Of a DNA stretch of 64,000 bases, positions 8,308 to 17,339 are shown one piece after another. The DNA lies in contig CAZTUA010000027.1 of NCBI GenBank assembly GCA_964616545.1, positions 62,001-126,000 on the forward strand, in the 5' to 3' direction. Source of the DNA: JAQVEM01 sp964616545 (GTDB taxonomy: Bacteria > Actinomycetota > Humimicrobiia > Humimicrobiales > Humimicrobiaceae). Every line of letters starts with the position of its first letter. The stretch's first letter is position 1. Made by a program: the position numbers and the translations under genes. The notes under the pieces were generated by a model. The model was not told the origin of the DNA and did no database searches. It worked only from the letters and a program-made list of their open reading frames with translations.

Positions 8308-9062
8308 TACTCTTTATGCCTCCCCAGCACCCTGTGCGGAATTCCATGAGCCAGTATCTCAACGGGACAGTTGTATGCTTCTTCAAGCTTCCCGAGGCTT
8401 CCCTCTTTTGGGCCGTGATAATAAAGTTTCCGGTTAAGACAGAAAACCCTGTCAATATAGATAGATATTGCTCCAATATCATGGGTTACAAAGATTATTG
8501 CCATTTTTTTGTTTAATTCCCGGAACAGTTCATATATTGATTTCTGGCTCGCAGGGTCAACGCTGCTCATCGGTTCATCAAGCAAAAGCAATTCCGGCTC
8601 CCTCACAATAGCCCGGGCAATAAGCACCCTCTGCAGCTGACCTCCTGAGAGCATGCTTATGTGGCGGTCCCTATATTCAAGCATTCCCACTGTTGAAAGA
8701 GCCTCCAGTGCAGCTTCATTGTCAATTTCTCTATATTTTTTTAACAGTCCGTGATACCTTCCCATAATAACCGTATCAAATACATTAATGGGAAAATTCA
8801 GGTCAAAAAAGAGGCTCTGCGGCATATAGCCTATCGATTTTCTCCCTTCTTCAGGCTCATTGCCGGAGACCTTTACCTCTCCTCTCTCCGGCTTCAGCAG
8901 TCCCATAATAATTTTAAGAACAGTTGTCTTGCCGCCGCCGTTTGGGCCTATGAGCGCGATAAAATCATTGCGCCCGACCGAAAAGCTTACATTTTCCAGT
9001 ACCGCTCTATCTCCGTAAGAGAAATATACGCCTTTGAAATCTATAATATTTTTTTCTTTCAT
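8307..9062 (-). CDS. znuC: Zinc/manganese ABC importer ATPase
   Basis: The 251 residues make a single ATPase domain: Walker A GPNGGGKTT, Q-loop IGYMPQSLFFD, signature LSGGQLQRV, Walker B LLLLDEPMSSVD and the switch histidine in IIFVTHDIG. The composition and the LNRKLYYHGP tail are those of ZnuC/MntA-type ATPases. It lies 78 bases after the binding protein gene and overlaps znuB by one base. It powers the importer at the cytoplasmic face. Confidence 0.9.
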   Translation of the reverse strand: MKEKNIIDFKGVYFSYGDRAVLENVSFSVGRNDFIALIGPNGGGKTTVLKIIMGLLKPERGEVKVSGNEPEEGRKSIGYMPQSLFFDLNFPINVFDTVIMGRYHGLLKKYREIDNEAALEALSTVGMLEYRDRHISMLSGGQLQRVLIARAIVREPELLLLDEPMSSVDPASQKSIYELFRELNKKMAIIFVTHDIGAISIYIDRVFCLNRKLYYHGPKEGSLGKLEEAYNCPVEILAHGIPHRVLGRHKE

Positions 9063-9140
9063 ATCAGTATAAGGTTTGTTAAATCTTTAATAAATAAAGA
9101 TAACCGGCATCTTTCCCGGAAAATCTCACACTTTACGCAT

Positions 9141-10082
9141 TCACTCCATTGTTTTTGCAAATGCTTCCGCAGCTTTTTTCATATTTTCCATATAGTTTTT
9201 TTCAAGCGGGCTTATAAGAACAACTGAACCCCCAATTTCTCCGGCCAGAACTTCTGCGCTCCTGGTGCTGAACTCAGGTGAGGCAAAAATTGTTTTTATA
9301 TTATATTCCAGAGCTTCATCTATTAATTCCTTCATATGGCCGGCCGCAGGCTCTTTTCCATCTTCTTCAATAGAGATCTGCCTGATATCATAATCAGAAG
9401 CAAAATATGTCCAGTTAGGATGATAAACTATTATCACCTTATTTTTTTTACCCTCAAACACCTGCCTGATTTCACTATCCAATTTATCCAGCTCTTCTAT
9501 AAAATCATCCAGATTCTCTCTGTAATATTGCATATTTTCAGGATCTACCGCTATAAGACCGCTGTAAATATTTTCAGACATTATTTTCGCATTTTTAATT
9601 GACAGCCAGATATGCGGGTCTGCTCCCCTCGGGCCACCACCGGTTTCATCGGTTCTATCGGGCTGCTCATAAACCACAGATTCATCATCTGCTTCGCCCG
9701 ATGCAATAAATTTTACCCCTTCTTTACAGTCTACCACAAGCATTTTTCTGTTTAACTTAATAATCTTATCCATCCATTCCCGTTCAAACTCTATTCCCGA
9801 ACCAACTTTCGCATATACTCCTGCCCTGCTTATTTCTTCCAGCTGTGCAGGCGAAGGTTCATATGTGTGCGGACTTGCGCCCGGAGGAATTATAACTGTA
9901 ACAATTACCTTATCGCCCCCGATTTTTTCTACAAATTCAGCCTGCGGCAGTATGCTTACAGCCACTCTGATTTTATCATCCTCAAAATCCTTATTTTTAT
10001 TGTTATCACATCCGGTAACAATAGCTAATAAGAGTGCAATAGCTATTATTATAGAAGCAAATGCTTTTAAATTTCGTTTCAT
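9141..10082 (-). CDS. znuA: High-affinity zinc-binding lipoprotein
   Basis: The protein has 313 residues with a lipoprotein signal (AIALLLAIVTGCDN; Cys about residue 25) and the cluster 9 metal-binding fold. Metal-ligand candidates are the histidines in GASPHTYEPSPAQ, GADPHIWLS and VYHPNWTYFA, plus an acidic residue in the FASPEFSTRSAE region. A third histidine at the VYHPNW position, where manganese-binding relatives carry glutamate, favours zinc. The acidic loop before GADPH (about residues 130-150) corresponds to the His-rich loop of ZnuA but is not histidine-rich here. It is first in the znuA-znuC-znuB unit. Confidence 0.88.
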   Translation of the reverse strand: MKRNLKAFASIIIAIALLLAIVTGCDNNKNKDFEDDKIRVAVSILPQAEFVEKIGGDKVIVTVIIPPGASPHTYEPSPAQLEEISRAGVYAKVGSGIEFEREWMDKIIKLNRKMLVVDCKEGVKFIASGEADDESVVYEQPDRTDETGGGPRGADPHIWLSIKNAKIMSENIYSGLIAVDPENMQYYRENLDDFIEELDKLDSEIRQVFEGKKNKVIIVYHPNWTYFASDYDIRQISIEEDGKEPAAGHMKELIDEALEYNIKTIFASPEFSTRSAEVLAGEIGGSVVLISPLEKNYMENMKKAAEAFAKTME

Positions 10083-10161
10083 TTCCTAAATCTATCCTAT
10101 AGAAAAATATTTATTTTAATTAAAGCCATCTTTACGGAAACTTATACAAATTAACACTCTA

Positions 10162-10175
10162 TTTATAATTATAAA
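10162..10175. promoter_or_regulatory. AT palindrome upstream of znuA
   Basis: TTTATAATTATAAA is a perfect 14-base palindrome 80 bases upstream of the znuA start, within the 227-base gap before the HD-GYP gene. It could be an operator or simply AT-rich promoter DNA. It does not resemble the common Zur box. Confidence 0.25.
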
Positions 10176-10309
10176 CTATCTGTAAAATCAAATCCCTGGC
10201 AGAGGGGCCTGAATCTCACACACAAATATAGTTGCTTAAAAAAATGTATCACATATATAATTATAAAATTCCGGAGTTTTTTTTAAGGTGGTTATGAATT
10301 TTTGTGCTT

Positions 10310-12187
10310 CTAATTTATCTTTTCACGGTACATTACAAACTTTTTTGCCAGAACAGGGTTAAACTGGGTTCCCGAACACTTCAGGAGCTCTTGCCGCGCT
10401 TCTTCATCGGAAATAGGCGCTCTGTAAGGCCTTCCGGAAATCATAACATCATAAGCATCCACAATAGAAGTAATGCTTGCATTAACAGGTATCTCATTCC
10501 CCTTAAGACCCTGCGGATAGCCGGAGCCGTCCCACCACTCATGATGCGATAGAATGTCATCCGCAATTGATGCAATCTGCGGAGTTGATTCTGCAATCTT
10601 ATATCCAATCTCGGGATGTCTTTTTATAATTTTCCATTCTCTGGAATTAAGCCTGCCTTTTTTCATTAATATCTTATCCGGTATTCCTACCTTACCAATA
10701 TCATGAAGAGCCGAAAGCAGTTCCAGCTCATCAAGTTTGTTTTGAGGCAGATTAATGGCATTTCCAAGCTGAAGTGCCAGACCTCTGAGGCGGTCCGCAT
10801 GTTCTTTGGTTTCACGGTTTTTCTCCCACAGTATTCTCTCCAGCGATAGAATAATGGAATTGTATACGCTTTTACGCTTGAGAAGCTTGTTTTTGCACAT
10901 ATTATCTTCTGCTTCTTTTATAACCTCTTTCAAGCTCTGGCTCTGACTTTCCCTTGTTGAAATACCTATTGAGATATTCAGCGGTATTTTCTGGTCTTTT
11001 GTTTTTGAGCAGATTCTCTTTATTTTCCCCAGCACTTCCCCGGTTTCTTCTTCCGTGGCTCTCGGCTGAAGTATAAAGAATTCATCTTCTCCCCACCTGG
11101 CAATAATATCTTCCTCCCGGGAACAGTATTTCAATATTTTTGCAACTCTTTTTAATAGCCTGTCCCCTTCGTTATAACCAAAGGCATCGTTTACCAGTTT
11201 AAGTCCATTCAGGTCGCAGATTATAAAGTTTAAGGGGAAACCTCTGTCCCTGTAGATATTAACCAGTACTTTTTCAAAATAAGCCCTGTTGTAAAGCTCT
11301 GTAAGTTTATCGTGAAAACTTAAGTACCTGATTCTTCTCTCCGCTTTTTTTCTCTCGTTTATATTATTAAAAATTTCAACTCTTGCAGTGATGCCTCTGT
11401 AAACAATTGCGCTGCCGGTTACTTCAACAAAAAGCTTGCTCCCGGTGCTTCTGATTCCTGCAATCTCGTATGACTCGTTATAACCGGTTCTGATTTTATC
11501 CATTATGACTTCCTTATGCCCCGGGGAAATAAAATCTATCAAATTTTTACCGATAACATCTGCATTGTTAAAACCAAACATATTACTAAAAGCATTGTTC
11601 ACTTCCATAATTTTTCCGTTATCATGAATAACGATTCCTTCCATTGCAGATTTGAAAAGAGCATCAAATTTATTTTTGCTATCACGGTACTGACTTTCGA
11701 GTTTTTTCTTCTCTGTAATATCTTTTATGATTATCTTGAAGCCGGCAATCTTATTGCTGCCGTTTTTTAGAGGACCGAAGTATACTTCCCCGAAAAGGAT
11801 GTCCCCGTTTTTTTTGCGCTGCGTTATCTCGAATGCACTTACTTCTTTCCCTTCAATAACTTCCTTAAATATTTCAATATACCTCGGGATATCCTTTGTG
11901 CTGATATTTACGCGCCTTGTGAAATATTTACCCACAAGTTCTTCTCTTGCATACCCGGAAAAATCCAGCACTGCGTCATTGCATTCTGTTATTATTCCGT
12001 TGTTATCTATTATGATAATACCCACAGAACCGGTATCAAGCAGACTTTTATATCTGCCTTCAGTTTCTGAAAGTAACTTTTTAAAATCTACCGATTGCTT
12101 CTCATATTCCTTAAGGTCAATGATTTTCTGGTTCATTTCCACCAGTTTATTTATAAGCTGCTCTTTCGTTATTTTATCGATATCCAT
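10310..12187 (-). CDS. PAS-PAS-GGDEF-HD-GYP signalling protein
   Basis: The 625 residues contain a short N-terminal coiled coil (1-45), two PAS domains (about 48-160 and 170-280), a GGDEF domain (285-440) and an HD-GYP domain (445-620). The GGDEF active-site motif reads GEDEF (366-370), so cyclase activity is doubtful, but the RxxD inhibitory site (357-360) is kept. The HD-GYP domain has all hallmarks: HDIGK (495-499), HHEWWDGSGYP (548-558). This suggests a c-di-GMP phosphodiesterase whose degenerate GGDEF domain serves as a nucleotide sensor. There are no membrane segments, so the signal sensed by the PAS domains is cytoplasmic. It appears to be monocistronic. Confidence 0.9.
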   Translation of the reverse strand: MDIDKITKEQLINKLVEMNQKIIDLKEYEKQSVDFKKLLSETEGRYKSLLDTGSVGIIIIDNNGIITECNDAVLDFSGYAREELVGKYFTRRVNISTKDIPRYIEIFKEVIEGKEVSAFEITQRKKNGDILFGEVYFGPLKNGSNKIAGFKIIIKDITEKKKLESQYRDSKNKFDALFKSAMEGIVIHDNGKIMEVNNAFSNMFGFNNADVIGKNLIDFISPGHKEVIMDKIRTGYNESYEIAGIRSTGSKLFVEVTGSAIVYRGITARVEIFNNINERKKAERRIRYLSFHDKLTELYNRAYFEKVLVNIYRDRGFPLNFIICDLNGLKLVNDAFGYNEGDRLLKRVAKILKYCSREEDIIARWGEDEFFILQPRATEEETGEVLGKIKRICSKTKDQKIPLNISIGISTRESQSQSLKEVIKEAEDNMCKNKLLKRKSVYNSIILSLERILWEKNRETKEHADRLRGLALQLGNAINLPQNKLDELELLSALHDIGKVGIPDKILMKKGRLNSREWKIIKRHPEIGYKIAESTPQIASIADDILSHHEWWDGSGYPQGLKGNEIPVNASITSIVDAYDVMISGRPYRAPISDEEARQELLKCSGTQFNPVLAKKFVMYREKIN

Positions 12188-12228
12188 CTTGCAGAGATTC
12201 TTATTCTAAAATTAAATTTTTATATAAC

Positions 12229-12259
12229 AAAAAAATCAGAGGTGAAACTTTACCTCTGA
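12229..12259 (-). terminator. Rho-independent terminator of the HTH/coiled-coil gene
   Basis: An 8-base stem (TCAGAGGT 12236-12243 with ACCTCTGA 12252-12259) closes an 8-base loop and, on the minus strand, is followed by seven T. It lies between the HTH gene end (12378) and the start of the HD-GYP gene, separating the two transcripts. Confidence 0.75.
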
Positions 12260-12377
12260 CTTCTTAAAAGCCTTAAATTTTTTTTGCCCTGATATGTATA
12301 AACTATCTAATAAAAAATAATAAACTCTCATTTATACAGTACTTTTCTTTCCTGCCGGGTTTTACTTTGAAATATAT

Positions 12378-13043
12378 TTATAAATTATTAGTTTTTCTCC
12401 CCTTAAGTTCGATTGTATTATCCTTTTCTGATACAAGATTTTTTTCAATTCTACCATTGTCTTTGCCTGACAGTTTTTCACCATTACCATTGAAATCATT
12501 TTCTTCCGCATCTTCAATATCACTATCAATTTCTTCATCATTATCAAAATCATTCTCCACTACATCATCACCGTCACGTAAGTTTTCTTCATCTATTCTC
12601 CTGATAAATAACTGGAATTCCTCCGATATTATTCTTCTTATCCTGTTTTTAAATTCGTCAAACTTATATTGCAGGTAGTTTATATCCTCTTCAAGCTCCT
12701 GTTTCTTTTTTAATAACTCTTTATATGATTTCTCCAGTTTTATCATATTTTCTTCAGTTCTATCTTCCGCCTCATATTCATTTCCGGGCTTTTCCCTCCC
12801 GGTTATTCCTTCAGTTTTAGCCGGGTTCTTCTGTTTTTCTGTTAAAATATCACCGTCCGCATCACCAGCTTTGCCCAGGCTATCCAGAAAATTTTCCATA
12901 TCCTCTTCCCTGATTTTAATAGACTTTTCTACCTTCACGGCTGGAAGCTTCTGAAGTGTAATCATATTCATTATTTCACGCTCGCTTATACCAAGTATGT
13001 CAGTAGCCTCCTCTATAGTATAAAACTTGCTGGCTCTATCCAT
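12378..13043 (-). CDS. Excisionase-type HTH protein with coiled coil and acidic tail
   Basis: The 221-residue protein begins with a MerR/excisionase-like helix-turn-helix (FYTIEEATDILGISEREIMNM, residues 7-55, including a VKVEKSIKIREEDMENFL wing and helix). After a charged linker comes a heptad-patterned coiled coil (about 105-165: YKELLKKKQELEEDINYLQ). The C-terminal 55 residues are rich in Asp, Glu and Asn. The ribosome site GGAG is four bases from the ATG. I do not recognise a named family beyond the HTH. It could be a DNA-binding structural or regulatory protein. It is divergent from the ZIP transporter gene, 196 bases away, and has its own terminator. Confidence 0.75.
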   Translation of the reverse strand: MDRASKFYTIEEATDILGISEREIMNMITLQKLPAVKVEKSIKIREEDMENFLDSLGKAGDADGDILTEKQKNPAKTEGITGREKPGNEYEAEDRTEENMIKLEKSYKELLKKKQELEEDINYLQYKFDEFKNRIRRIISEEFQLFIRRIDEENLRDGDDVVENDFDNDEEIDSDIEDAEENDFNGNGEKLSGKDNGRIEKNLVSEKDNTIELKGRKTNNL

Positions 13044-13127
13044 TTTTCTCCATAATGATTATAAATTTTAAAAAATATTTCCCATATTATAACATATAAA
13101 TTAATTAAAATAATCGTACTTTTTGTT

Positions 13128-13158
13128 TTGACATTAAGATATTTCTTATTATTATAAT
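13128..13158 (+). promoter_or_regulatory. Candidate promoter of the ZIP gene
   Basis: TTGACA (13128-13133) and TATAAT (13153-13158) are both perfect but separated by 19 bases, longer than ideal. They lie about 80 bases upstream of the ZIP start codon. Confidence 0.4.
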
Positions 13159-13239
13159 TATACTGTGGTTATTTATCCTGATAACCATTAAAATAAATAT
13201 CAATATTTTTATATTTAAATAAAACTGACTCTTACAACA

Positions 13240-14001
13240 ATGGATCAGCAAATAATAAAACCACTGATATTAACTTCAATTGCAGGTCTTTCTACCACAA
13301 TAGGAAGCATAATAGGCCTTGTCATCAAAAAAGAAAATCCAAAATTCATGAGCTCGGTTCTTGGGTTTACTGCCGGGGTTATGATAGGTATTTCTTTTTT
13401 TGAGCTGCTCCCCTCAGGAATCGAAGAACTGGGACTTGCAAGAGCAAGTGCCGCTTTTATTGTGGGTTTTGTTTTTATTTTTTTAATTGATACCCTTATT
13501 CCCCATGAGTATATCGGGCAAAAAGAAAAAATGGATGGTAAAACCGATTCCAGGCTCTTACGGACCGGTCTTTTTGTCGCCCTTGGAATAGCTATTCATA
13601 ATTTTCCTGAAGGAATGTCAGTCTTTTATAGCTCTATGGTAGACACAAGCCTGGGAATATCAATAGCTATTGCCATTGCCATTCATAATATACCGGAAGG
13701 TATTGCAGTATCCATGCCAATATATAAGGCAACCGGAAGCAGAAGAAAAGCTTTTACGCTGTCATTCTTATCCGGAGTAGTGGAACCAATCGGTGCACTG
13801 ATTACAGCTCTGATACTCCTCCCTTTTTTGAACCTCCGCATTCTTGGATATATGCTTTCGGGAATAGCGGGACTTATGGTTTTTATATCTATTGATGAGC
13901 TCCTTCCGGTTTCCAAATCATACGGATATATTCACCTGCCCATATTAAGCTTTATAGGCGGAATGGTAGTAATGATTTTAAGCCTGGTTCTTGTAACATA
14001 A
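13240..14001 (+). CDS. ZIP-family divalent metal transporter
   Basis: This 253-residue protein has about eight membrane helices. The paired metal-site motifs of the ZIP family are clear: HNFPEGMSV in helix 4 and HNIPEGIAV in helix 5, followed by SGVVEPIGA. It is closest to the ZupT/GufA-like bacterial ZIPs that import zinc, iron or other divalent ions. The start ATG has no obvious Shine-Dalgarno sequence (TTACAACA precedes it), so the start may be weakly translated. It converges with the cytochrome b5 gene, 4 bases away. Confidence 0.9.
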   Translation: MDQQIIKPLILTSIAGLSTTIGSIIGLVIKKENPKFMSSVLGFTAGVMIGISFFELLPSGIEELGLARASAAFIVGFVFIFLIDTLIPHEYIGQKEKMDGKTDSRLLRTGLFVALGIAIHNFPEGMSVFYSSMVDTSLGISIAIAIAIHNIPEGIAVSMPIYKATGSRRKAFTLSFLSGVVEPIGALITALILLPFLNLRILGYMLSGIAGLMVFISIDELLPVSKSYGYIHLPILSFIGGMVVMILSLVLVT

Positions 14002-14005
14002 GAAA

Positions 14006-14239
14006 TCATCTTTTCAACCTGCCAATTACTGGAAATTTTTCGAGAAATTCTATCCCATGAGGAGCTTCTTCAAGTTTATCTGTCAGGTCTTTTCCGGCAG
14101 AATGTACTGCCTGGTGTTTCCCCTTTTTCCAGAGAAAACTATCTGTTACATCGTAAACTTTTCCCCCGTAAGCAATAAATGCTTTCCTTCCATCTTTTCC
14201 ATCATATTTTTTTAATTGTTCTTCTGTAAATTCTCTCAT
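14006..14239 (-). CDS. Small cytochrome b5-like heme-binding protein
   Basis: The 77 residues form one cytochrome b5-type domain: FTEEQLKKYDGKDGRKAFIAY, then KVYDVTDSFLW, with candidate axial histidines in the QAVHSAGKD and EAPHGIEFL segments. There is no signal peptide or membrane anchor, so it is cytoplasmic. Free-standing forms of this domain occur in many anaerobic bacteria, and some bind heme or steroid-like ligands; the electron partner is unknown. It does not share an evident operon: the neighbour on the plus strand converges on it. Confidence 0.85.
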   Translation of the reverse strand: MREFTEEQLKKYDGKDGRKAFIAYGGKVYDVTDSFLWKKGKHQAVHSAGKDLTDKLEEAPHGIEFLEKFPVIGRLKR

Positions 14240-14369
14240 CTAATTCTTATCCGATTAGTAGCTAAACTACTTTTTAGACGTTGCTTATTATCCTTTATCA
14301 ATATATACAAAAGCAAATCGGCACCTGCGCGGAAAATTAAGACATGATATTAAATTATTTGATTAAAAT

Positions 14370-14407
14370 GGGCAGGAGCCCTTACTGTTAATTCAGGGCT
14401 CCTGCCC
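14370..14407 (-). terminator. Terminator of the dpsL-like gene
   Basis: A perfect 12-base inverted repeat (14370-14381 GGGCAGGAGCCC and 14396-14407) with a 14-base loop lies 30 bases after the ferritin gene stop. On the minus strand it is followed by ATTTTAAT, a short T-rich tail. Confidence 0.75.
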
Positions 14408-14436
14408 TGGAAAAAGCTTCTGTGTATTTAAACTAA

Positions 14437-14988
14437 TTATTTTAGAAATTTTCCCACAAAAGGAGAAGTTTCCCCTCTTCTCAAGAAATGGCCCGATGGG
14501 CCCTCGCCGAGGAATTCCGAGAACCAGCTCTCATGCTCAATTTCTTCATTGAGAATTGCCAGGGCTAAATCATAGGTCCTGTGGTCCTTTCCAGCTGTAA
14601 TATTGCAGAGATGCGTATAACCTCTTACCGCACATCTCTCAGCTTCAACCAGTACCCTGAGAATAGCCATAACATCTGCAGGGTCTTTGGGAAGAGCTGC
14701 AGGCGGACAGGCTGATACATCATGAAAATCCTTCATGCGCTCGGGAAGTTTGCCGCCCAGCTCATAAATTCTGGGAACAATTGCTTCAAAGTGATTTCTA
14801 TCTTCAATTCTCGCAGTTTCAGCTATTTCTTTTATTCCCTCTCCTTTAAGTCCTATTAAGTTTGCTCTTAATATAGTGTAGTAATAGTAGGTAGTAAGCT
14901 CAGCCCCGGCATTTTTTACAAGCAGTTCAATAATTTCTTCAACATTTACCCCCGCTTTTTCCACCATTTCTCTTGTTACTTTAGCCAT
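14437..14988 (-). CDS. DpsL-type ferritin-like protein (thioferritin family)
   Basis: The 183-residue protein is a four-helix ferritin-like protein. Metal-site candidates are Glu30 (AGAELTTYYYY), Glu62 and His66 (RIEDRNHFEA), Glu116 (VEAERC) and Glu149/His152 (NEEIEHE). Three cysteines (94, 119, 128) sit in ACPPAALPKD, AERCAVRGY and THLCNI, the pattern seen in archaeal and bacterial Dps-like DpsL proteins, where a cysteine pair lies next to the di-iron centre. Such proteins form 12-subunit shells that oxidise and store iron using peroxide. The gene is monocistronic with its own terminator, fitting a high-output stress gene. Confidence 0.85.
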   Translation of the reverse strand: MAKVTREMVEKAGVNVEEIIELLVKNAGAELTTYYYYTILRANLIGLKGEGIKEIAETARIEDRNHFEAIVPRIYELGGKLPERMKDFHDVSACPPAALPKDPADVMAILRVLVEAERCAVRGYTHLCNITAGKDHRTYDLALAILNEEIEHESWFSEFLGEGPSGHFLRRGETSPFVGKFLK

Positions 14989-15390
14989 TTTTACTCCTTT
15001 CTTCTTATATCATACTTTTTTGTAAATAGATAAAACCTGTTTTAATTATCAATGGCATTAAAAATCCCGGATTGTCTCTGTTGTTATCCTGTGCGGTTAA
15101 AATTCTATAAATTCATATTTATATTAATAATTACTTTTTAAGTATAATATGTTTCTTTTAAAAATACTAATACGGACTTAAATTGGGTATAAAAGGCTTT
15201 AGTTCTTTTCCGGGGTCCATAGCTCCGGCTTTATCAAATTATTAGCTACCATTTTCCTTGTTTATTTTTAATTAAATCCTGCTGCCATTTCTTGACAATG
15301 CGCCCAGAATTGTTATTATTGTATATAAAGATTTATATATACAATTTTCCATTTACGTAAAGGGTTAAACTGTTTAAGCCGGGGCGAAAT
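14989..15390. other. 402-base intergenic region between divergent dpsL-like and SIMPL genes
   Basis: No credible ORF is present. The region is AT-rich, and its main visible element is the inverted repeat described separately at 15319-15344. A TTGACA at about 15293 has no good -10 at ideal spacing. No iron-box copy like the one at dtxR is seen here. Confidence 0.5.
15319..15344. promoter_or_regulatory. Inverted repeat upstream of the SIMPL gene
   Basis: TTGTATATA and TATATACAA form a perfect 9-base inverted repeat with an 8-base spacer, 46 bases before the SIMPL start codon. The size and symmetry fit a dimeric repressor site. The AT content means a chance occurrence cannot be excluded. Confidence 0.4.
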
Positions 15391-16119
15391 ATGATTAAAG
15401 AAAATTCAAATAAAATAATTTATTTTGCGATAATCCTGGGTGTGTGCCTTATAATCAGCGCTTTAATCGGCTCCTTTACTTTTTATGCGGTGAGGTCACC
15501 CGTTGATACTCTATCGGTAACCGGCTCGGTCAGGCAGAGAGTTACTTCAGATATAGCAATATGGACCTCCAGTTTTACAAGGACGGTTCCCGCCGAAAAT
15601 CTAAAAGAAGGTTACCAGATGATGGCGAGCGATCAGAAAATGGTACTGGACTTCTTTAAAGATAATGGATTTAGCGAAAATGACCTGACCATCTCCCCTG
15701 TATTTATGGAGCAGCTCTACATGTATGACCCAAATGCACCCAAAGAAAACTCATTGAGGCAGACAGTAAAAATTCAATCAAATGATGTTGAAAAAATTAC
15801 AAATATGGCAAAAGGCACTGATGGGCTGATAAACCGCGGTGTTATATTTTCCACGCAATCACTCGAGTATTACTACTCGGGGCTCCCCGAACTCAGAATT
15901 GAATTGATACCTGCTGCAATAAATGATGCAAAACTAAGAGCCCAGAAAATCGCCAGTGGGAGCGGGAAAAAGATAGGGGCAATAAAATCTGCAAGCCTTG
16001 GCGTGGTCCAGGTACTTCCTGTTAATTCTACCGAGGTTTCCGATTGGGGAACTTACGATACCTCAACCATTGAAAAAGATGTGATGATACCCGTTACAGT
16101 AATATTTACACTAAAGTAA
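15391..16119 (+). CDS. SIMPL (DUF541) domain membrane-anchored protein
   Basis: The 242-residue protein has one N-terminal membrane helix (residues 10-32) and then a SIMPL/DUF541 domain exposed outside: VDTLSVTGSVRQRV at its start, FFKDNGFSENDLTISPVFMEQLY in the middle, and AINDAKLRAQKIASGSGKKIG near the end. Characterised relatives include the oxidative-stress protein YggE and BP26; no enzymatic activity is known. It is transcribed away from the DpsL-like gene, so both might respond to oxidative stress, but that is only inference from position. Confidence 0.88.
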   Translation: MIKENSNKIIYFAIILGVCLIISALIGSFTFYAVRSPVDTLSVTGSVRQRVTSDIAIWTSSFTRTVPAENLKEGYQMMASDQKMVLDFFKDNGFSENDLTISPVFMEQLYMYDPNAPKENSLRQTVKIQSNDVEKITNMAKGTDGLINRGVIFSTQSLEYYYSGLPELRIELIPAAINDAKLRAQKIASGSGKKIGAIKSASLGVVQVLPVNSTEVSDWGTYDTSTIEKDVMIPVTVIFTLK

Positions 16120-16168
16120 AAGAAAGTTTTCCCACAGGAAAGACACCTTTTTAGAAGTTACACGGCTT

Positions 16169-17050
16169 TTAAAACTGGTCGGGTTTAATTGCCGGACAGA
16201 CGACTATCCCCCATATTCCCGGACCTGTATGGGCACTCATTACCGTGGTTAATTCAGATAATATCAGCTCGTCTATTACAATTTTTTTATCACTTTTTAT
16301 TATTTTTTCCAGCTCAAGTGCAGGACCTATATCCTCGCCGTATAGAATGCCAATTTTCTTTTCCTTAACCGGGTACGAAATTTTTCTGGCCTGCCAGTAG
16401 AGTTCTATTAAAGAATTTCTCTGATTTTTTACAAATTTTATTAATTTTACTTTTCCGCTATTGCTGATGGTAATAATCGGTTTTATCCTGACAGATGCTG
16501 CCAGAAATTTCCCGAGAAAGGGCGCTCTTCCTCCCACAAACAGGTATTTAAAATTCTCAAAAGTTGCAAAGAGCCTGTTATATTTAATAAGATAATCGAT
16601 AATTCTATCTATTTTCCTTTCGCTATCCCCCCTTCTTGCTGCTCTTGCCACCTCCAGCGCAATAAAACCCATAGCAATGGCTGCGGTTTTTGTGTCAACG
16701 ACTTTAATTTCTGCTTCAGGGAAAAACTTCTTTGCCTGCAGCGCTGAATTAACAGTAGTGGAGAGCGCAGAACTTAAATGTATGGAGTAAATCAAATCTT
16801 TTTTCTTGTTTTTAATGAGGTCATAGTAGGTTTTTACAAATTCCCCTACTGACGGTGTTGAGGTATATATTTTTATGCCATTTCTCAGCTTATCAAATAC
16901 AACTTTGCTATCAATTTCCCGGCCGTCCTTATAAAATTCGCCATTAAATCCGACATTTAAAGGTATGATGGTTATATCATTGGTCTTTGCCAGTTCTTGA
17001 GGCATACCTGAAGCAGAATCAATTACTACTGCTATATTTTTCATTGGCAC
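16169..17050 (-). CDS. DegV family fatty-acid-binding protein (first copy)
   Basis: The 293 residues match DegV: an N-terminal VVIDSASGMPQELAK, the TSTPSVGEF segment, SIHLSSALSTTVNSA, and KYLFVGGRAPFLGKF. DegV/FakB proteins bind fatty acids; in Gram-positive bacteria FakB hands an exogenous fatty acid to the kinase FakA. No FakA gene is present in this window. A paralogue lies at 30945-31793. It converges with the SIMPL gene and has no operon partners. Confidence 0.88.
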   Translation of the reverse strand: MPMKNIAVVIDSASGMPQELAKTNDITIIPLNVGFNGEFYKDGREIDSKVVFDKLRNGIKIYTSTPSVGEFVKTYYDLIKNKKKDLIYSIHLSSALSTTVNSALQAKKFFPEAEIKVVDTKTAAIAMGFIALEVARAARRGDSERKIDRIIDYLIKYNRLFATFENFKYLFVGGRAPFLGKFLAASVRIKPIITISNSGKVKLIKFVKNQRNSLIELYWQARKISYPVKEKKIGILYGEDIGPALELEKIIKSDKKIVIDELILSELTTVMSAHTGPGIWGIVVCPAIKPDQF

Positions 17051-17339
17051 CCTTTTATTGTAAAATAAATATTATTTTACACTAAAGAGTAAAAAAATAT
17101 AACTTAAACTTTACAGAAAATTTTATAAATATATTATAAAACCCGCGGGTATGTATTATATTTTAATTCCCGGATATCCGTTACAAATTTCCCGGTATAT
17201 TGATTTTTATATGACATTTCATAAAAAATTATCATAAATATATAATAAAACCATTATTTTCTCTCTTCCAATTATCCCTATGGTTTTTAAGGATAAAGGA
17301 TTGTATACTGATATAAAAAATAATATATGGGAGTTTTAA

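Noticed and set aside
17146..17160. ACCCGCGGGT palindrome in the degV/flavodoxin gap
   Set aside because: Short, isolated and not placed against any promoter I can see.
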